Assembly (NCBI GenBank): GCA_023228825.1
Contig: JALOAL010000016.1
Span: 1 to 57,883 of the forward strand
From: Dehalococcoidia bacterium
Lineage (GTDB): Bacteria; Chloroflexota; Dehalococcoidia; UBA2979
DNA length: 57,883 nucleotides
Direction of reading: 5' to 3'
Both the position numbers and the translations under genes were made by a program. The notes below the pieces were generated by a model that saw nothing but the letters and a program-made list of their open reading frames with translations, searched no databases and was not told the origin of the DNA. Positions 56,320-57,883 of the stretch are shown in pieces; position 1 is the stretch's first letter, and every line of letters begins with the position of its first letter.

Positions 56320-56922
56320 TTACTGCTTCTCCACCTGCAGGAAGTCGAGTTCCACCGGCGTCTCCCGGCCGAACATGGAGACCAGCACGCGCACGCGGCC
56401 ACGCTCCATGTCGATCGAGTCCACGATGCCGATCATGTCGCTGAACGGGCCGTCCGTGACCAGCACCTGCTGGCCGATCTCGAAGCCCACGTTGACGCGC
56501 GGCTGGGCCTGCGCCACGTCTCGGATCATCTGATCCACCTCGGCGTCCGGCATCGGCGTGGGCCGTTCCTTCTGCTCGGAGGTGGTGGAGGCGAAGCCGG
56601 TGACGCCCGGGGTGTTGCGCACCACGTGCCAGGTGTTTTCGGTCATCACCATCTGCACAAAGACGTAGCCCGGGAACTTCTTGTGGGAGACGGTCTTGCG
56701 CTGGCCGTTTTTGATCTCGATCTCTTCCACGGTGGGGATGAACACCTGGAAGATCTGGCCGCCCAGGTCCATGGCCTTGACCCGCTGCTCTAGCGAGGTC
56801 TTCACCTTGTTCTCGTACCCGGAGTAGGTCTGGACGATGTACCAGGCGCGGCCGTCCGCGACGACCTCTTCCGTGGCGACGTCGTCCTGCATGACCTGCT
56901 CTTCGGTGTCCGTGTCAGCCAT
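56320..56922 (-). CDS. nusG: Transcription termination/antitermination protein NusG
   Basis: Elongation factor linking RNA polymerase to Rho or the ribosome. The 200-residue protein has the NGN domain (WYIVQTYSGYENKVKTSLEQRV, KKFPGYVFVQMVMTENTWHVVRNTPGVTGF) and the C-terminal KOW domain (EIGQQVLVTDGPFSDMIGIVDSIDMERGRVRVLV). The first 25 residues are an acidic extension. AAGGA 8 nt before the ATG. Between secE and rplK in the standard order. Confidence 0.98.
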   Translation of the reverse strand: MADTDTEEQVMQDDVATEEVVADGRAWYIVQTYSGYENKVKTSLEQRVKAMDLGGQIFQVFIPTVEEIEIKNGQRKTVSHKKFPGYVFVQMVMTENTWHVVRNTPGVTGFASTTSEQKERPTPMPDAEVDQMIRDVAQAQPRVNVGFEIGQQVLVTDGPFSDMIGIVDSIDMERGRVRVLVSMFGRETPVELDFLQVEKQ

Positions 56923-56997
56923 GTGGGCGATCCTTCCTCGCCGTCCACCGGGGCCGGAGGCGAGCCTCCGTGCGCGTGGACGCCGGGATGCGTGGGG

Positions 56998-57315
56998 CTA
57001 GCCGAGGAGCGTCTGCTCGATGAACCAGCCAAAGGCCAGGTCCGCCGTGCCCAGCACCATGCCCAGCAGCAGCGAGACCACGATGACGACGAACGTCAGG
57101 TTCCCCACCTCCTTGCGGTTGGGCCAGGTGACCTTCCGCAACTCGGAGATGATGTCCATGGCCCAGCGGGGCTTGAAGAGGGAGCCCTTGCGGGGCGCCT
57201 CGTTCGGGCTGGAGGTGCTGACCGGAGGCCCGGCCTGCCGCTGCGGCTGTGACCGCTGCTGGCGCTGTTGACGGCGCTCTGCGCGCTGCTGCGCGCGGCG
57301 CATTTCTCGGCCCAT
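56998..57315 (-). CDS. secE: Preprotein translocase subunit SecE
   Basis: Clamp subunit of the SecYEG channel. A 105-residue protein: a long Arg/Gln-rich N-terminal extension (RRAQQRAERRQQRQQRSQPQR), then the conserved amphipathic ELRKVTWPNRKEVGNLTFVVI and a single transmembrane helix (VVIVVSLLLGMVLGTADLAFGWFI). Usually about 60 residues in monoderms, so the extension explains the extra length. Confidence 0.96.
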   Translation of the reverse strand: MGREMRRAQQRAERRQQRQQRSQPQRQAGPPVSTSSPNEAPRKGSLFKPRWAMDIISELRKVTWPNRKEVGNLTFVVIVVSLLLGMVLGTADLAFGWFIEQTLLG

Positions 57316-57383
57316 GATTCCGTCCTGACTCCCGCCTTACGGGCGGTGCGTGCGTCGGGTGGGGAACGGCCGGAGGACGGGCG

Positions 57384-57551
57384 TTACCGCGTCTCCCGGT
57401 GCGCAACGGCCTGCCGGCAGTGCGGGCAGAACTTCTTCAGTTCCAGCCGCTCCGGATCGTTCCGCTTGTTCTTCTTGGTGGTGTAGTTCCGCTGCCGGCA
57501 CTCCGTACACGCGAGTGTGATGTGGTCGCGGTCCTCGCCCTTCTTGGCCAC
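57384..57551 (-). CDS. rpmG: 50S ribosomal protein L33 (zinc type)
   Basis: A 55-residue ribosomal protein: MAKKGEDRDHITLACTECRQ, NYTTKKNKRNDPERLELKK, FCPHCRQAVAHRETR. The two pairs C15-x2-C18 and C42-x2-C45 bind zinc, marking the C+ form. It starts at GTG 57551 with AGAGGAAG upstream. It lies between tuf and secE, the normal position. A tRNA-Trp gene often found here is missing. Confidence 0.95.
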   Translation of the reverse strand: MAKKGEDRDHITLACTECRQRNYTTKKNKRNDPERLELKKFCPHCRQAVAHRETR

Positions 57552-57631
57552 GGTTCGCTTCCTCTACTGCTCGCGTCTTCACCGCCTGTCTCCTCCGCCG
57601 CAGTGGACGGCAAGACAGGCTGGGACTCGCG

Positions 57632-57637
57632 ATCGTA
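57632..57637 (-). promoter_or_regulatory. Possible -10 TACGAT before rpmG
   Basis: TACGAT on the minus strand 81 nt before the rpmG start, after the tuf hairpin; it could start an rpmG-secE-nusG transcript. Confidence 0.35.
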
Positions 57638-57656
57638 CCGCCTGTGGCGGAATGGT

Positions 57657-57710
57657 GCTCCGCCCGACCGTTCGCCCTGCGGCCAGGCAGGGCGGAGGGC
57701 CGGGCGGAGG
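57657..57710 (-). terminator. Nested hairpin after tuf
   Basis: Outer 9-bp stem CTCCGCCCG/CGGGCGGAG (57658-57666 with 57701-57709) around an inner 8-bp stem CGCCCTGC/GCAGGGCG. No T-run. Probable 3' end or processing site of the tuf transcript. Confidence 0.6.
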
Positions 57711-57719
57711 CGTGGATTC

Positions 57720-57883
57720 TTACTCGACGATCTCGGTCACGACGCCGGCGCCCACGGTGCGGCCACCCTCACGGATGGCGAAGCGCAGGCCCTCTTCGAT
57801 CGCGATCGGGTAGATGAGTTCAATGTCCATCTGCACGTTGTCGCCGGGCATCGCCATCTCCATGCCCTCCGGCAGGTTGATCG
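57720..57883 (-). CDS. tuf: Elongation factor Tu, C-terminal fragment cut by the window edge
   Basis: The last 53 codons of EF-Tu: INLPEGMEMAMPGDNVQMD, ELIYPIAIEEGLRFAIREG, GRTVGAGVVTEIVE and TAA. This is domain 3 of the GTPase that brings aminoacyl-tRNA to the ribosome. It continues beyond position 57883. First gene of the tuf-rpmG-secE-nusG-rplKAJL string. Confidence 0.97.
   Translation of the reverse strand, partial: INLPEGMEMAMPGDNVQMDIELIYPIAIEEGLRFAIREGGRTVGAGVVTEIVE

Noticed and set aside
57316..57719. tRNA-Trp gene expected near secE/rpmG
   Set aside because: No cloverleaf could be drawn in the gaps between tuf, rpmG and secE.

Overview
The window is a high-GC bacterial chromosome segment, dense with housekeeping genes on both strands. 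It contains no rRNA, prophage, insertion sequence or CRISPR array. The lineage is inferred: HrcA/CIRCE control of groESL, a DUF2851 protein, ScpB, a SufR-like regulator, DUF4349 and GH-like lipoproteins with Pro/Thr or Asp/Glu-rich tails, and very GC-rich coding all fit a Chloroflexota-type organism (possibly Dehalococcoidia-like). No 16S rRNA is present to prove it.

Layout. 0.1-5.4 kb (minus): MBL-fold hydrolase, PLP aminotransferase, and groES-groEL under a CIRCE promoter. 5.5-7.4 kb (plus): a 38-bp perfect palindrome, an XRE regulator and a DUF2851 protein. 7.5-10.4 kb: tsaD (minus), moaA and moaC (plus). 10.5-14.5 kb: a hypothetical protein, a SufR-like regulator and a membrane protein joining a degenerate PPM domain to a beta-propeller. 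14.5-20 kb: folC, fabF, a decayed SRPBCC gene, rimO. 20-22.4 kb: a 46-residue small protein in an AT-richer pocket, a SWIM zinc-finger protein, threonine dehydratase. 22.5-27.9 kb: thpR, amidohydrolase, AmaP-like protein, scpB, mnmA and two small membrane proteins. 28-29.3 kb: two tRNA-Ser genes and an atypical lipoprotein. 29.4-32.3 kb (minus): ndk, tsaB, tsaE, thiL. 32.4-34.2 kb: a second, perfect CIRCE between a PAC2-family gene and a PPOX-family gene. 34.4-35.6 kb: a multi-pass oxidase-like membrane protein. 35.7-37.0 kb: a low-GC island with a DUF4238 gene translationally coupled to an orphan MazE-like antitoxin gene, flanked by two look-alike terminators. 37.1-43.8 kb: gyrA, truncated haemoglobin with a coupled Cys-rich protein, a D,D-carboxypeptidase, a TiaS-like protein, a small zincin. 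44-50.8 kb: envelope lipoproteins, pheA, an Fpg-like protein, an HNH protein. 51-53.6 kb: cvpA, radC and a LysM protein. 53.8-57.9 kb (minus): tuf(partial)-rpmG-secE-nusG-rplK-rplA-rplJ-rplL, ending in a hairpin with no rpoB after it.

Two genome-wide habits stand out. First, many genes have no Shine-Dalgarno sequence; instead a -10-like TANNNT (usually TACACT or TAGACT) lies 6-10 nt before the start codon, as expected of leaderless mRNAs. The same box lies exactly 7 nt before the mature 5' end of a tRNA-Ser. Second, intergenic spaces and low-complexity coding stretches carry many unrelated 12-18 bp tandem repeats.

Functional links: tsaB, tsaD and tsaE supply the t6A tRNA-modification machinery; mnmA and rimO add tRNA thiolation and S12 methylthiolation; moaA and moaC start molybdopterin synthesis; the two CIRCE sites place a PAC2 protein next to groESL in the predicted HrcA regulon. 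The best candidates for something undescribed are the DUF4238/MazE-like pair, the CIRCE-controlled PAC2 gene and the palindrome-headed XRE-DUF2851 unit.
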